In this document: positions 1 through 7,881 of the stretch, one piece after another
Position numbering within the stretch: the stretch's first letter is position 1
Layout of the letters: the number at the start of each line of letters is the position of its first letter
DNA from: Sphingomonas radiodurans
GTDB lineage: Bacteria > Pseudomonadota > Alphaproteobacteria > Sphingomonadales > Sphingomonadaceae
Direction: 5' to 3'
Length of the DNA stretch: 64,000 bases
Assembly (NCBI RefSeq): GCF_020866845.1
Contig: NZ_CP086594.1
Location: 2,942,001 to 3,006,000 of the forward strand
Notes under the pieces: generated by a model
Told to the model about the DNA's origin: nothing
Database searches by the model: none
Seen by the model: only the letters and a program-made list of their open reading frames with translations
Program-made: the position numbers and the translations under genes

Positions 1-763
1 AACGCAACCGACGCAGGGACACCCGCGCCTGATGCAGTGCGCCGGCATTCCCCGTGCGGCGCAAGATGTCCTCGTTGAGACGAAACTGGCGCACACAAGC
101 CCCGACGATCATACGAAACCCGGCTGCGGTCGATGTACCAGGTCGCAGGGTCAATAGACCGGTCTTGACCGGCTTATCGAGGTCGGTGGTAGCCAACCTG
201 TATCCGCGCTCCGACTTGGTAAGCACGCCTAGCCGTACCGGAACCGATTGATCGAGATCTCTTGCGAGCTCGAAGAGTGCGGCGGGTTCGCCGCGCTTGA
301 GCTCCAGCTCGACTTCATGAACCGGGTCCGAGCGAGTTGCCGAGTGGACCGCGCCGCGATCGAATACCACCTCGATGACGGCGTCTGCTCGTTCAACCAA
401 AACGGTCCTGCGAGTGACCTCGACACGGAAGAGCGGCTTGAGCCGATCGACGTCTGCGGCTGGTACCACACCGCTAATAGGGGCGTCATCGTCTTCGAGC
501 ACTGGTGCGTCGCCGTTGATCTCGCATTCCCACTCGGGACGGACGAACAGTCCAGCAGCAGCGCTACTCTCTGCCTTGATGGTTTGGATGCGTCGATCGC
601 CAATCGTCCGGATACGCAGGGACAAGCCGGCCTCAAGCAGCTGCTGCTCGGGCGTATCGAAGTACACCGACTGCTGCTGTCGGTCGGTCGCTTGATCGCT
701 GCTCAGCGGCTTTGTCGCTAGAAGCGCCGCGGAATTATCTGGATCGATGGCGAGCTTCAGCTC
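1..763 (-). pseudogene. CYTH-CHAD inorganic triphosphatase-like gene, 5' end broken, runs off the left edge
   Basis: Reading leftwards from 763, one frame stays open to the window edge and gives a clear CYTH domain followed by the start of a CHAD domain. The first codons read ELKLAIDPDN, the end of the family's N-terminal ExExK signature. YFDTP follows at about residues 34-38, LSLRIR at 47-52, then VELELKRGE, and HQARVSLRRLR at the edge opens the CHAD histidine/arginine motif. CYTH-CHAD proteins of the YgiF type hydrolyse inorganic triphosphate. An in-frame TAA at 766-764 falls where the second Glu-Ile of the signature should be. No ATG, GTG or TTG follows it until a GTG at residue 33, too late for a full catalytic tunnel. 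The gene is therefore a 5' pseudogene or carries a sequencing error. The 3' part is outside the window. Confidence 0.72.
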
Positions 764-1003
764 TTATTCTTCGTGCTGGCTGGTGATAATCCTGTCCCCG
801 CCCGAAGCGAACCCCTTCGCGGGTACTATTTTGCGAGCACGTTCCAGCTTCGTCTTCTTGGTCAAAATCGCCTCCATGTCGGCCGAGCAACGCTCGAGGC
901 TTCGTGAACCTAACTCACCGGCGATATCGAGGGTCCAAACCAGGAGGTTCGCCGCAGAGGACACGATCAGGCCGACAGCGTGCCTTCGGTCTGCATCTGC
1001 CAA
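764..1003 (-). CDS. possible small hypothetical protein (79 aa)
   Basis: An open frame of 79 residues with mixed composition (core LLVWTLDIAGEL, then a Lys/Arg-rich middle and QHEE at the end) lies directly upstream of the broken CYTH frame and shares its reading frame. Its TAA is the codon separating the two. I recognise no family and see no clear Shine-Dalgarno sequence. It may be a real small gene, the wreck of the CYTH gene's original 5' region, or chance. The remaining bases to 1108 show no other feature. Confidence 0.25.
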   Translation of the reverse strand: MADADRRHAVGLIVSSAANLLVWTLDIAGELGSRSLERCSADMEAILTKKTKLERARKIVPAKGFASGGDRIITSQHEE

Positions 1004-1108
1004 AACCTGCCAAGATATTGAGATGGGACTATTAATTCATCAGAACTGTCTTCGCTCCCCAGCGCGACCCAAATGATGCCGCCGCCAGAGATAGGGGCAT
1101 GCCCGGTA

Positions 1109-1387
1109 TCAAGAATGACGGCGTACGGTGATGGCCAGCGCCAGCAAGCCAAGGACCGCGACGACGAATGGCACAACGAAAGCGATGAGAAGCGGCACGC
1201 CGAAAAACGCCCACAACAGGACCATCGAGACACTGATGCCCGCACAGACCATGATCCATACGAAGCCCAGGACGAAGGCCATCCAACCCTTGCGGTGAAT
1301 CGGCGCGTAGCCATTCTCGTCGCCAGCCTCTTTGAACCAGATCTCCCGCCCGTGCCGGTTGAGTCTCGGTGGCTCGCGATTAGGCAT
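1109..1387 (-). CDS. small two-helix membrane protein, function unknown
   Basis: The product is 92 residues, with a polar N-terminus (MPNREPPRLN) followed by two hydrophobic segments at about 36-58 and 62-87, and a basic tail (RRHS). This fits an inner-membrane hairpin protein with a cytoplasmic N-terminal arm. The ATG at 1387 is preferred to a GTG 12 codons upstream because the extension looks like non-coding sequence. The gene is divergent from the small membrane protein gene beginning at 1466, so both probably share the intervening 78 bp as promoter region. I recognise no family. Confidence 0.6.
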   Translation of the reverse strand: MPNREPPRLNRHGREIWFKEAGDENGYAPIHRKGWMAFVLGFVWIMVCAGISVSMVLLWAFFGVPLLIAFVVPFVVAVLGLLALAITVRRHS

Positions 1388-1465
1388 CGTGTGTGGGTAG
1401 CGCGCCGTGCCGAACCGGTCCACCGCGCGACGCCTGATCCGGCGCCGGCTATCGGCGGTCTTCTA

Positions 1466-1846
1466 ATGGCTATCCGCATGCTCGGAATTCTCGCGATTGC
1501 GGTCGCGATCGCGTTGATCGCGCTCATGCTGCACGAAGGCGAGCCCGGAGCCGCATGGTGGTGGCTGCTCGCGCTTCCGTTCGGCGTCTGGATCATCGGC
1601 CCCGCGATCGCACCCTACATCCTAGCGCACCGCGCTAAAAAACCCTGGTTTGCCCGCGCGATGCTGGCGTTTCCCTGCCTGTCCAGCGCATGGTCGGTCA
1701 CGGCCTATTATCAGGCGTTCTTCGTTTCGGCATCGTCGTCCGCGGTGCTCGTCATGATCTTCGTGCCACTGTATCAATGGGCAGCGCTTTTGTTCACTGG
1801 CCTGGTGAGCGCTGGGATCGTCCGCTGGCGGGGCCGCTCTCGCTGA
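1466..1846 (+). CDS. small polytopic membrane protein, function unknown
   Basis: The product is 126 residues with about four membrane segments: 4-22, 30-54 (Trp-rich WWWLLALPFG), 68-88 and 92-117. A basic cytoplasmic loop (AHRAKKP) lies between helices 2 and 3, and the tail is RWRGRSR. The ATG at 1466 is chosen because the frame upstream of it only mirrors the antisense gene ending at 1109. The divergent pairing with another small membrane protein suggests a shared role in the envelope, but no domain is recognised. Confidence 0.6.
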   Translation: MAIRMLGILAIAVAIALIALMLHEGEPGAAWWWLLALPFGVWIIGPAIAPYILAHRAKKPWFARAMLAFPCLSSAWSVTAYYQAFFVSASSSAVLVMIFVPLYQWAALLFTGLVSAGIVRWRGRSR

Positions 1847-2190
1847 CAACGCGACACTTCCAGTGCACGCCATGCCGATGTTGCGAAGCTTAGTCCGCGC
1901 GGGCGGGGGCGGCATCTGTGCCAGACGCTATGGGCAATTTGTCCACATTAACTAGCGTCCAGTTTTGGGGGCCGCGGTGGGAGCACCGAATGGCGGGGTG
2001 TGGGTCCTCACGGCCGCGAAGCCTACGACGCAAAAAGCGGTCGGAGGCAAGCAAGCTGCCAATCTCGGACGAACAAATCTGAACAGCGTTTCTGACACTC
2101 GGAAGTCAGCGGGAACCATACAAGCGCGGCTGAGGCACAACCGACCGGTTTGGACCCGCCAGCTTATGATGACCTTCGCCAGAATTGAGA
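1847..2190. other. intergenic region without a supported gene
   Basis: These 344 bp separate the small membrane protein gene from the receptor promoter. A plus frame at 1965-2216 is open but has shadow-like composition and no ribosome binding site. TTGTCCACA at 1939-1947 is one mismatch from a DnaA box, and GAAC-N6-GAAC at 2071-2084 is a LexA-like pair with the wrong spacing. Neither is convincing. Confidence 0.5.
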
Positions 2191-2245
2191 TTGACTTGCA
2201 TTATGCGTATGCATAGCTGCTGCGAATGGTTCGCAACAGGGGTTA
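2191..2245 (+). promoter_or_regulatory. promoter and Fur-like operator of the siderophore receptor
   Basis: TGCGAATGGTTCGCA at 2221-2235 is a perfect 6-bp inverted repeat with a 3-bp spacer. It matches the form of alphaproteobacterial Fur sites and ends 10 bp before the receptor ATG at 2246. TTGACT at 2191-2196 is a good -35 element; the -10 is weak (around 2212-2219). A second small palindrome, TGCAT-N7-ATGCA, lies at 2198-2214. Iron-dependent repression is inferred from the site and from the gene it precedes. Confidence 0.55.
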
Positions 2246-4408
2246 ATGAAGGTGCTCATCGAAGGTCTTGCCGTTCTGCTAGCAGCTCATGCCGCAGCGC
2301 CGGTGAAGACTCGCTCTCCGGCTGAAGGCTCATCAGCAGGATCGGCGAAGGATGATGCGCAATCATCGCGTCATGAGCAAATCGGCGACGACATCATCGT
2401 TAACGGTGAGCGGATCAAGGGCGCGCAGGCTGCATCCAAAGCACAGATCGGGGTGCTCGGCGATAGTGAAGTGTTCAATACTCCGTTTTCGACCAGCGGC
2501 TACACCGACCAACTCATCCGCGACCAGCAAGCCCGCTCGCTCGCGGACGTGCTCGCCAACGATCCTTCTGTGCGTCAGGCGACCAGCCGCTACGCCGAGT
2601 CGGAGGTATTCGTGATCCGTGGCTTCCAGGTCTACACGACGCTGTTCAACGGCCTTCCTGGACTGGTCGACAGCCGCCAACCGTTTCTGGACGGTGTTGA
2701 GCGCATCGATGTCTTCAAAGGACCAAGCACGCTGGTCAACGGCGCTTCGCAGGAAGTGGGTGGGACCGTCAACTTCGTGCCCAAGCGAGCCGAAAGCGGC
2801 GGCACCCGCCGCGCCACGATCGGCTATATTGGCGATGCGCAAGGCGAGGCTCATTTCGACGTGGGCAGACGGTGGGGCAGCAACGACCAATGGGGGCTGC
2901 GGGGTAACGTCGGCCTCCGCTACGGCGATACGCCCGTCGACAATCAACTGGACCGCGCAGGGATCGGCGTTGTCGCCTTCGACTACCGTGGCGATCGGCT
3001 TCGCGTCAGCGTCGATGCCAGCTACCAAGATCGAAGGTTACTCGCCGAACTTTCCGGCTTCTCAGTACTACCCGGTTTCGGCATCCCGCGCGCGCCCGAT
3101 CTCGACCGCAACATCTTCGACCGCTCGTCATCTTACCGAAAGCGCAACGGCATCGGCCTGGTTTCTGCAGAATACGATGTCGCGGACCGGATCACGGTGT
3201 TCGCGGCCGGCGGGTATCAGCACAGCAACGAGCGCTACTCAGGACCCTATTCGCCGACCATTACGACACCCGATGGGACTACAGATGTCTCAACCGTCCC
3301 GTACGTTCTCACCGACAACAGTTACGTCGGCCGTGTCGGCATACGGGCCGCGTTCGAAACCGGCCCTGTCAGCCACGCAATCACGGTGTCGGCGGAGAGC
3401 TATCTCGATCGCTATTATGGTGGATACGCCGTCTTCGACACGCTGACGAGAAACATCTACAATCCCCGCCCGCTGGCACAAGAAGTCTTAGCCTATCCCA
3501 ATCCGGAGACCGCATATCGGCAGCGCAGTCTCACCAAGAGCGTGGTGATCGCGGACGCCGCCAGCATTCACGACGGGCGGGTGACGCTGATCGCGGGGGT
3601 GCGCCGCGTCACGATCGGATCGACCAATCGTGATCCTGCTGGAGCAATCAACTCTGACTATCGGCAGAGCCGCTACACGCCCGCCGTCGCACTTCTGGTC
3701 AAGCCTCTGCCGCGCCTCACGCTCTACGGCAACTACATCCAGGCGCTCCAGCTGGGCGCGACCGCGCCGGTGGGCACCGCCAACGCGAATGAGGTGTTTC
3801 CGCCAACTCTTGCCAAGCAGTATGAACTTGGTGCCAAATACAAGATCGGTGCCGCTGCTGGCGTAACCTTCGCCGCCTACAACATCACGCAGCCAAGCGG
3901 CATCACCGATCCGGTGACCCGCATCTTCTCGGTCGATGGGGCGCAGCGCAATCGCGGGCTGGAGCTCAGCGCCTTTGGCGAGGTCGCAGCGGGACTCCGC
4001 CTTCTGGGCGGCGCATCGCTGATCGACGCGGTTCAGACGCGAACCGAGGATGCGGACGGCGACGGGCGGGGCGACCTTGACGGTAACAAAGCAACCGGCG
4101 TGCCCGATTGGCAGGCGAACTTCGGCGGCGAGTGGGACGTGCGGTCGCTGCCTGGACTGACGCTCACTGGACGCATGCTTTACACGTCGCGGCAATATGT
4201 CGACCCGGACGAAAGCCGCACGATCCCTGGCTGGACCCGCTACGATGTCGGCGTGCGCTATACGGCGATTGTGGCGGGCAAGCCGTTGGCGTTCCGCGCG
4301 ACTGTCGAGAACGTGACCGACCACAATTATTGGTCATCCTCGATCGGCTCCACGCTAGCGCTGGGGGCACCGCGCACCGTGCTTCTGTCGGTAACGCGGG
4401 ACTTCTAA
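2246..4408 (+). CDS. TonB-dependent siderophore receptor
   Basis: This 720-residue outer-membrane receptor has a short signal peptide (about residues 1-18, hydrophobic AVLLAAHAAA). A plug domain spans about residues 65-185, with the conserved GPSTLVNG stretch and GGTVNFVPKR. A long beta-barrel follows and ends in the expected terminal phenylalanine (SVTRDF). The overall pattern is that of ferric-siderophore receptors of the FhuE/FoxA/FpvA type, which import Fe(III)-chelates with energy from TonB-ExbBD. There is no N-terminal STN signalling domain, so it probably does not take part in sigma/anti-sigma surface signalling. A Fur-like operator lies just upstream. No siderophore transport partner gene is adjacent. 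The substrate cannot be named from sequence alone. Confidence 0.9.
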   Translation: MKVLIEGLAVLLAAHAAAPVKTRSPAEGSSAGSAKDDAQSSRHEQIGDDIIVNGERIKGAQAASKAQIGVLGDSEVFNTPFSTSGYTDQLIRDQQARSLADVLANDPSVRQATSRYAESEVFVIRGFQVYTTLFNGLPGLVDSRQPFLDGVERIDVFKGPSTLVNGASQEVGGTVNFVPKRAESGGTRRATIGYIGDAQGEAHFDVGRRWGSNDQWGLRGNVGLRYGDTPVDNQLDRAGIGVVAFDYRGDRLRVSVDASYQDRRLLAELSGFSVLPGFGIPRAPDLDRNIFDRSSSYRKRNGIGLVSAEYDVADRITVFAAGGYQHSNERYSGPYSPTITTPDGTTDVSTVPYVLTDNSYVGRVGIRAAFETGPVSHAITVSAESYLDRYYGGYAVFDTLTRNIYNPRPLAQEVLAYPNPETAYRQRSLTKSVVIADAASIHDGRVTLIAGVRRVTIGSTNRDPAGAINSDYRQSRYTPAVALLVKPLPRLTLYGNYIQALQLGATAPVGTANANEVFPPTLAKQYELGAKYKIGAAAGVTFAAYNITQPSGITDPVTRIFSVDGAQRNRGLELSAFGEVAAGLRLLGGASLIDAVQTRTEDADGDGRGDLDGNKATGVPDWQANFGGEWDVRSLPGLTLTGRMLYTSRQYVDPDESRTIPGWTRYDVGVRYTAIVAGKPLAFRATVENVTDHNYWSSSIGSTLALGAPRTVLLSVTRDF

Positions 4409-4739
4409 ACTGGTGGGCGTCTCATGGCAGCTCTTGGGAGTGGCCCATCGCTGCGCAGAACTGACAATCGTCTTCTCCTGATTGTGGCTGGGGCTACCGG
4501 CCCGCTGCTAGCATTTGGTCAGCGCAGCAAGAGCACGTCGATCGGCCGCGAGCCGCTCCTGGGCTAATACATCGGAGCGCTTGTTATCATACATCTACAT
4601 TATGCTCAGCCGAAGACGTCGGCGTGCCGAGTTGCATCAGCAAGCCAATAGTGATGCAATTTGCACGCCGGTTGTGCCAGCGCCAACATAGCCCGCTTAA
4701 CCAGTTGCACATCGCATTCTTTTAAAGCTTTCCGCTTAG
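4409..4739. other. intergenic region, one doubtful 47-codon frame
   Basis: After the receptor stop a frame from ATG 4423 could encode 47 residues with one weak hydrophobic stretch (LLLIVAGATGPLLAF), without a ribosome binding site. The stretch from about 4560 to 4739 is visibly A/T-richer than its surroundings and holds no recognisable gene. It looks like decayed or transferred DNA next to the truncated lipoprotein remnant that follows. Confidence 0.4.
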
Positions 4740-4982
4740 GTTACTGACAACACCGACAGCGCGATCAGTGCCGCCAAGAGCACCATGAAGCAAACGCTTG
4801 CGGCGTTCGGCGGTGGCGAGGTCGAGAGCGTGTCCGGGCTGGGCAAGGCAAGCTTCTGGGTCGCCAAGGTTGACCAGTTGCAGAGCTTTATCGGCGAGGA
4901 TCGCATGGTGCTGATTACGGTGCCTGATAGTCCTGATGCCAAAGACAAGGCGATTGCTCTGGCGAGGAAGGCGGGGGCGTAA
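4740..4982 (+). pseudogene. C-terminal remnant of a small exported protein
   Basis: Codons from 4740, immediately after an in-frame TAG at 4737-4739, encode about 80 residues. The pattern includes GGGEVESVSGLGKASFWVAK, QLQSFIGEDRMVLITV and a C-terminal IALARKAGA. From memory this resembles the C-terminal part of small exported proteins with a GLG-AaFWV-QL-v pattern. The signal peptide and first half are missing. The first ATG (4785) is internal to the conserved part and has no ribosome binding site. It is probably a non-functional remnant; a short active protein from 4785 cannot be excluded. Confidence 0.4.
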
Positions 4983-5003
4983 ACCCATGTGGATCCTCGC
5001 TGA

Positions 5004-5070
5004 GACGGCTTTCAGTAAGAGCGTCGGCGGCCGTCCCGGCGGGGTGACCCTCGTATCAATCATGCGCGGC
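5004..5070 (+). repeat. 67-bp diverged repeat, copy A
   Basis: This copy begins GACGGCTTTCAGTA and ends ATCATGCGCGGC. The same two ends occur at exactly the same spacing at 6873-6939, with a diverged middle. It lies upstream of the small acidic protein gene at 5148. Conserved ends with a free middle could be a regulatory element or a small mobile sequence. Confidence 0.45.
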
Positions 5071-5147
5071 CGTTTCCTGGCAGACTATTCGATCCGTCGT
5101 GCGTTGTTGGTATCGCGTACTTTGCGCGCGCAACCTGAGGAACTGAA

Positions 5148-5312
5148 ATGCCGGATCAGATCGACACTGATATGGACGACCAGAAGGATCGTCCAACCGA
5201 CCAAACCACCGAGATGGTCGGCGAGAGCAGCGTCGATAAGGACGATCCACACAAGGCTGAAAAGCTCACCAAGACAGGTCGCGACATAGATCCCGACGAG
5301 GGGAGCGACTAG
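5148..5312 (+). CDS. small acidic hydrophilic protein (54 aa)
   Basis: The product is 54 residues, begins MPDQIDTDMDDQKDRP and ends DPDEGSD. It is very rich in Asp, Glu, Lys and Thr, without hydrophobic segments, so it is probably cytosolic and disordered. A good ribosome binding site (GAGGA) lies 6-7 bases before the ATG. I do not recognise a named family; such short acidic proteins often accompany stress genes in sphingomonads, which is inference here. It is convergent with the DUF6481-type gene that ends at 5341. Confidence 0.6.
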   Translation: MPDQIDTDMDDQKDRPTDQTTEMVGESSVDKDDPHKAEKLTKTGRDIDPDEGSD

Positions 5313-5340
5313 CAAATCCAGGCGCCGTCACCGCTAGAGG

Positions 5341-5703
5341 CTACTTTCGCGCTTTGCGGGCGGCATAACGGGCGTCTCGTGCTGCCTTCATTTCTTCCGG
5401 GCTGGCAGGCTTAAGGCGCGCGGCCTTCAATGCTTCCGCCGCCGCAACTCGGGCAAGTTCAGCGGCCTTGGCGGCGATTTTTTCGGCTTTGCCGGCGGCG
5501 ACCGCAGCGGCCTTGGTGGCTCGCTCCTGCGCAAGGGCCTGATCCTGCTTGTCCGACGCTTCGCGTCTCTCTGCCATCAGGGCCGGGTCAACCGGCGGCT
5601 TTGCCTTCAGCTGATCCAGAGCCTTTTGCTTGGCGGTTCCAGCCGAGGCCGCCCGATCGCTAAATGAGGGGTCTTTGAATGAAGGCACCTGATTATCCAA
5701 CAA
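5341..5703 (-). CDS. DUF6481 family protein
   Basis: The product is 120 residues with no membrane segment. The N-terminus (VPSFKDPSFSDR) carries the family's F-x-D-P-x-F-x-x-R pattern. A long Ala/Lys/Glu/Arg-rich, almost certainly helical or coiled-coil middle (about 25-100) follows, and the tail is ARDARYAARKARK, typical of DUF6481. The family is known mainly from sphingomonads and related alphaproteobacteria and has no established function. A highly charged helical protein with a basic end could bind nucleic acid or ribosomes, which is speculation. The start follows an A/T-rich stretch that could hold its promoter. Confidence 0.75.
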   Translation of the reverse strand: MLDNQVPSFKDPSFSDRAASAGTAKQKALDQLKAKPPVDPALMAERREASDKQDQALAQERATKAAAVAAGKAEKIAAKAAELARVAAAEALKAARLKPASPEEMKAARDARYAARKARK

Positions 5704-5796
5704 AATTTGGGCCGCCGCTTATTGCGCGATCTGCTATCTTTCAAGATTGTGCCCGATCGAGGGACGGCGCCCTCACACCGCATTTCGGCGATGACG

Positions 5797-6014
5797 CTAG
5801 ACAGGCTGGCGTTTGCCCTCGATCTCGCTGGCGATTTTGCCGATCATCACATCAAGGCCGACGCACCGGTGGGCGCGCCTGCATCGAGCAGCTTAACGAT
5901 CAGCTTCAGATCGGCGCCGGTCAGGTGACTTACTGTGTCGACCTCCTCGTCGTCGGTCCAAGACAAGCTGAACCGGCGAAGGTGATCTATCGCCGCAAAG
6001 AGGTCTGGCGCCAT
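5797..6014 (-). pseudogene. small gene interrupted by a single-base frameshift
   Basis: From ATG 6014 a frame encodes 55 residues beginning MAPDLFAAIDHLRRF and running through TGADLKLIVKLLDAGAP to a TGA at 5849-5847. In the next frame the sequence continues sensibly as LDVMIGKIASEIEGKRQPV, stopping at 5799-5797. Adding one base in the CC/GG run near 5856-5858 would join the two into a 72-residue soluble protein. This suggests a recent frameshift, a sequencing error, or two overlapping genes. AGGAG lies about 11 bases before the ATG. No family is recognised. The upstream 85 bp to the next gene look ordinary. Confidence 0.45.
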
Positions 6015-6099
6015 CAAGGCAGCATCTCCTGAGGGTTCGGCGAACCGCCCTCGACAAATAAATGACGGGCGCTTGTCCGCCTCCCGATCTGGAAAGAGC

Positions 6100-6309
6100 T
6101 TATTTGGACGCGAACTGCCCGGCCTCCGCGCCTAACTGCTGCTTGGCATGGGCGCGTGCTGCCGTCGCGCTTTTGAAAAGCTCGGGCTGCAAGATGGAGG
6201 TTACAATCGGGTAGCTCTGAGAGTTAAAGCGCGTGTCGCGGATGGTAATCCGAAACTGGCCCTCTGCATCCTTGGCGATCAGAAACGGCGCGACGAGGGT
6301 TCTGGACAT
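6100..6309 (-). CDS. small hypothetical protein (69 aa)
   Basis: This 69-residue soluble protein contains LVAPFLIAKDAEGQFRI and a helical C-terminus (ATAARAHAKQQLGAEAGQF). Its ATG is preceded by AAAGG with 5-base spacing. Codon use matches the genome. I do not recognise a named family. It sits in a run of small genes (acidic 54-mer, DUF6481, frameshifted small gene, cold-shock protein), which suggests a stress-related island, but function is unknown. Confidence 0.6.
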   Translation of the reverse strand: MSRTLVAPFLIAKDAEGQFRITIRDTRFNSQSYPIVTSILQPELFKSATAARAHAKQQLGAEAGQFASK

Positions 6310-6427
6310 AAAGACCTTTCATTTGGCCGACGAAGGCGGCGTCCGCTCTAGGCGCTAGGTCGCCGAGCAGGTTCTGGAAATTAGCAGACAGGTAAGCGGC
6401 GGATGGTGTTACACCCGCCGCCAACTT

Positions 6428-6634
6428 TCAGGCGTCCTGCAGGTTTACGGCAGACGTCTTGCCGCGACGGTCGGTCTCCAGTTCATAGGACACGCGTTGG
6501 TCCTTGTTGAGCGTCGTCATGCCGGCACGTTCCACGGCCGAGATGTGGACGAACGCGTCGCTGCTGCCGTTTTCCGGCGCGATGAAGCCATAGCCCCTGT
6601 CGTTACTGAAGAATTTTACGGTGCCATTGATCAT
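6428..6634 (-). CDS. CspA-family cold-shock protein
   Basis: This 68-residue single cold-shock domain protein has RNP1-like GYGFIAPE (about 14-21) and RNP2-like DAFVHISAV, followed by the usual ERAG and a C-terminal GKTSAVNL. The family binds single-stranded RNA and DNA and melts mRNA structure at low temperature or under stress. The ATG at 6634 is chosen over an upstream ATG at 6682 because MINGTVKFF is the canonical N-terminus and AAGGA lies 7-8 bases before it. The long upstream region may carry a structured leader. Confidence 0.92.
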   Translation of the reverse strand: MINGTVKFFSNDRGYGFIAPENGSSDAFVHISAVERAGMTTLNKDQRVSYELETDRRGKTSAVNLQDA

Positions 6635-7058
6635 GAGGATTTCCTTGTCCCATGTGTCGGGCATGTGCCAACCGCGGCACATCCCGGCGTCTTGAAGCTA
6701 GAAGGGACAAAGGGAAGAGCCGAGGCGGCCCATCATCCGTCGCAGGCGACGTTCAGCCCGTGCTGCATAGCGCGGTTCCGCAGGAAAGTCATCCTCGTTC
6801 GGACGGACTGTGTAATCGTCGGCGGCCGAGGCGAAGGGGTTTAGATCTGGGTACGCACTTGGGTTCTGCTGGGACGGCTTTCAGTAGAAAGGGCGGCGCT
6901 TCCAGCAATGCATCGATTTTCGCATTGATCATGCGCGGCAACGGGGTACACTCCCTCGTCACCCATGGCCGGCTAGCCGACGACGCTAGCGAAGCGCCGG
7001 CTTTCGGCACAGGCAGCCATTGCCCAAGAAACTCCAAAATGGCTTGTTGTCCCACTGT
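6635..7058. other. cold-shock gene leader and intergenic region
   Basis: No gene is supported in these 424 bp. A perfect 7-bp inverted repeat with a 6-bp loop (ATGTGCC / GGCACAT) at 6663-6682 would lie in the cold-shock mRNA leader, about 30 bases before its start. Copy B of the 67-bp repeat is at 6873-6939. Open frames on both strands here have shadow composition. Confidence 0.45.
6873..6939 (+). repeat. 67-bp diverged repeat, copy B
   Basis: The first 14 and last 12 bases are identical to those of the copy at 5004-5070, at the same 55-bp offset. The interior has diverged. It lies between the cold-shock gene and the kinase remnant. Confidence 0.45.
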
Positions 7059-7586
7059 CTATCGATGCGGAAATTCTAGGCAGAGTGTGGCTCCGCGTTC
7101 CGATGCCCAATCGGGCTTCGCACCAATCTGGCGGGCCAAGCCCTCGATCAGAGCCATTCCGGTCCCCGTACCAGGCCGCGAATTCTGGGCGCTGATCGGC
7201 AACCCCTTACCGTTATAACAAATCTGAACCCACATTCGATTATCGCGCTTGCGTGCCTCGACGACAATCGATGGCTGCTCCGGCCGGCCCTCGCCGTCGA
7301 AGGCGTACTTCACGCTGTTGGTCGTGAACTCATTTAGAATGAGTCCAAGCGGGATTGCCGTATCGCTGCTAATATCGACGTCATCGACCTGTGCGTCCAG
7401 TCGGACGCCAGCTTCCTCGTGGAGCGCGAGCAGGCCCTCAAGGAGCTTCATGACATAGGGACGCAGCGGCAGCCGGTCGGCGTTCTTGGCTGCATAGACC
7501 TGCTCATGGACAAGACGGAGCGCCTCAATGCGCCCGCCGACAACACCCAACTCGTATCGGATCTCGTCCGACGCGGCCGTGTTCAT
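7059..7586 (-). pseudogene. C-terminal half of a HisKA_2/HWE-type sensor histidine kinase
   Basis: The 175 residues start in the dimerisation helix (GGRIEALRLVHEQVY) and continue through the ATPase domain: N-box LILNEFTTNSVKYAF, a GKGLPI stretch, and the G-box GTGTGMALIEGLARQIGA. The phospho-accepting His region (H-R-x-x-N-x-L) and the whole sensor domain are absent, so it cannot autophosphorylate as it stands. The missing 5' end meets the truncated IS5-family element at about 7587-7595. Deletion or recombination through the insertion is the likely cause. The ATG at 7586 is simply the first available one. No partner response regulator is nearby. Confidence 0.8.
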
Positions 7587-7609
7587 CCGCGCCGGTCGAT
7601 GACCGACGG

Positions 7610-7861
7610 GTGCTGAGTAGCATCGTCTTCGTCAATCGCGACGGACTGCGCTGGTGTGATGCACCGAGCGCGTATGGTCCGCACAAGACGCTGTACAACC
7701 GGTGGAAGCGCTGGGGTGAACGGGGCGTTTTCCTGCGCATGATGGAGGGTTTCGCGGCAGCGGAGGCCGTGCCAAAGACGGTCATGATCGACGCGACCTA
7801 CCTGAAGGCGCACCGCACGGCATCGAGCCTGCGGGTTAAAAAGGGGATCTCGGCCGCCTGA
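7610..7861 (+). pseudogene. IS5-family transposase, frame A (5'-truncated)
   Basis: The frame reads in through the truncation point and includes NRDGLRWCDAP, the conserved tract YGPHKTLYNRWKRWGERG, and the first DDE aspartate in MIDATYLKAHRT. It ends at ISAA. An A-run followed by G-run (AAAAAGGGG, about 7839-7847) just before the end is the likely -1 frameshift site that joins it to frame B in IS427-group elements. The GTG at 7610 is only the first available start. The N-terminal DNA-binding part is gone. Confidence 0.8.
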
Positions 7862-7881
7862 TCGGCCGCACGAAAGGCGGC

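Noticed and set aside
1939..1947. TTGTCCACA, DnaA-box-like
   Set aside because: Single copy with one mismatch; no cluster of boxes, no origin genes nearby, so not an origin.
2071..2084. GAAC-N6-GAAC, LexA-like
   Set aside because: The spacer is 6 instead of 7, and no SOS-type gene follows within a usual distance.
4423..4566. 47-residue frame after the TonB receptor
   Set aside because: Only weak hydrophobic content and no ribosome binding site; not supported.
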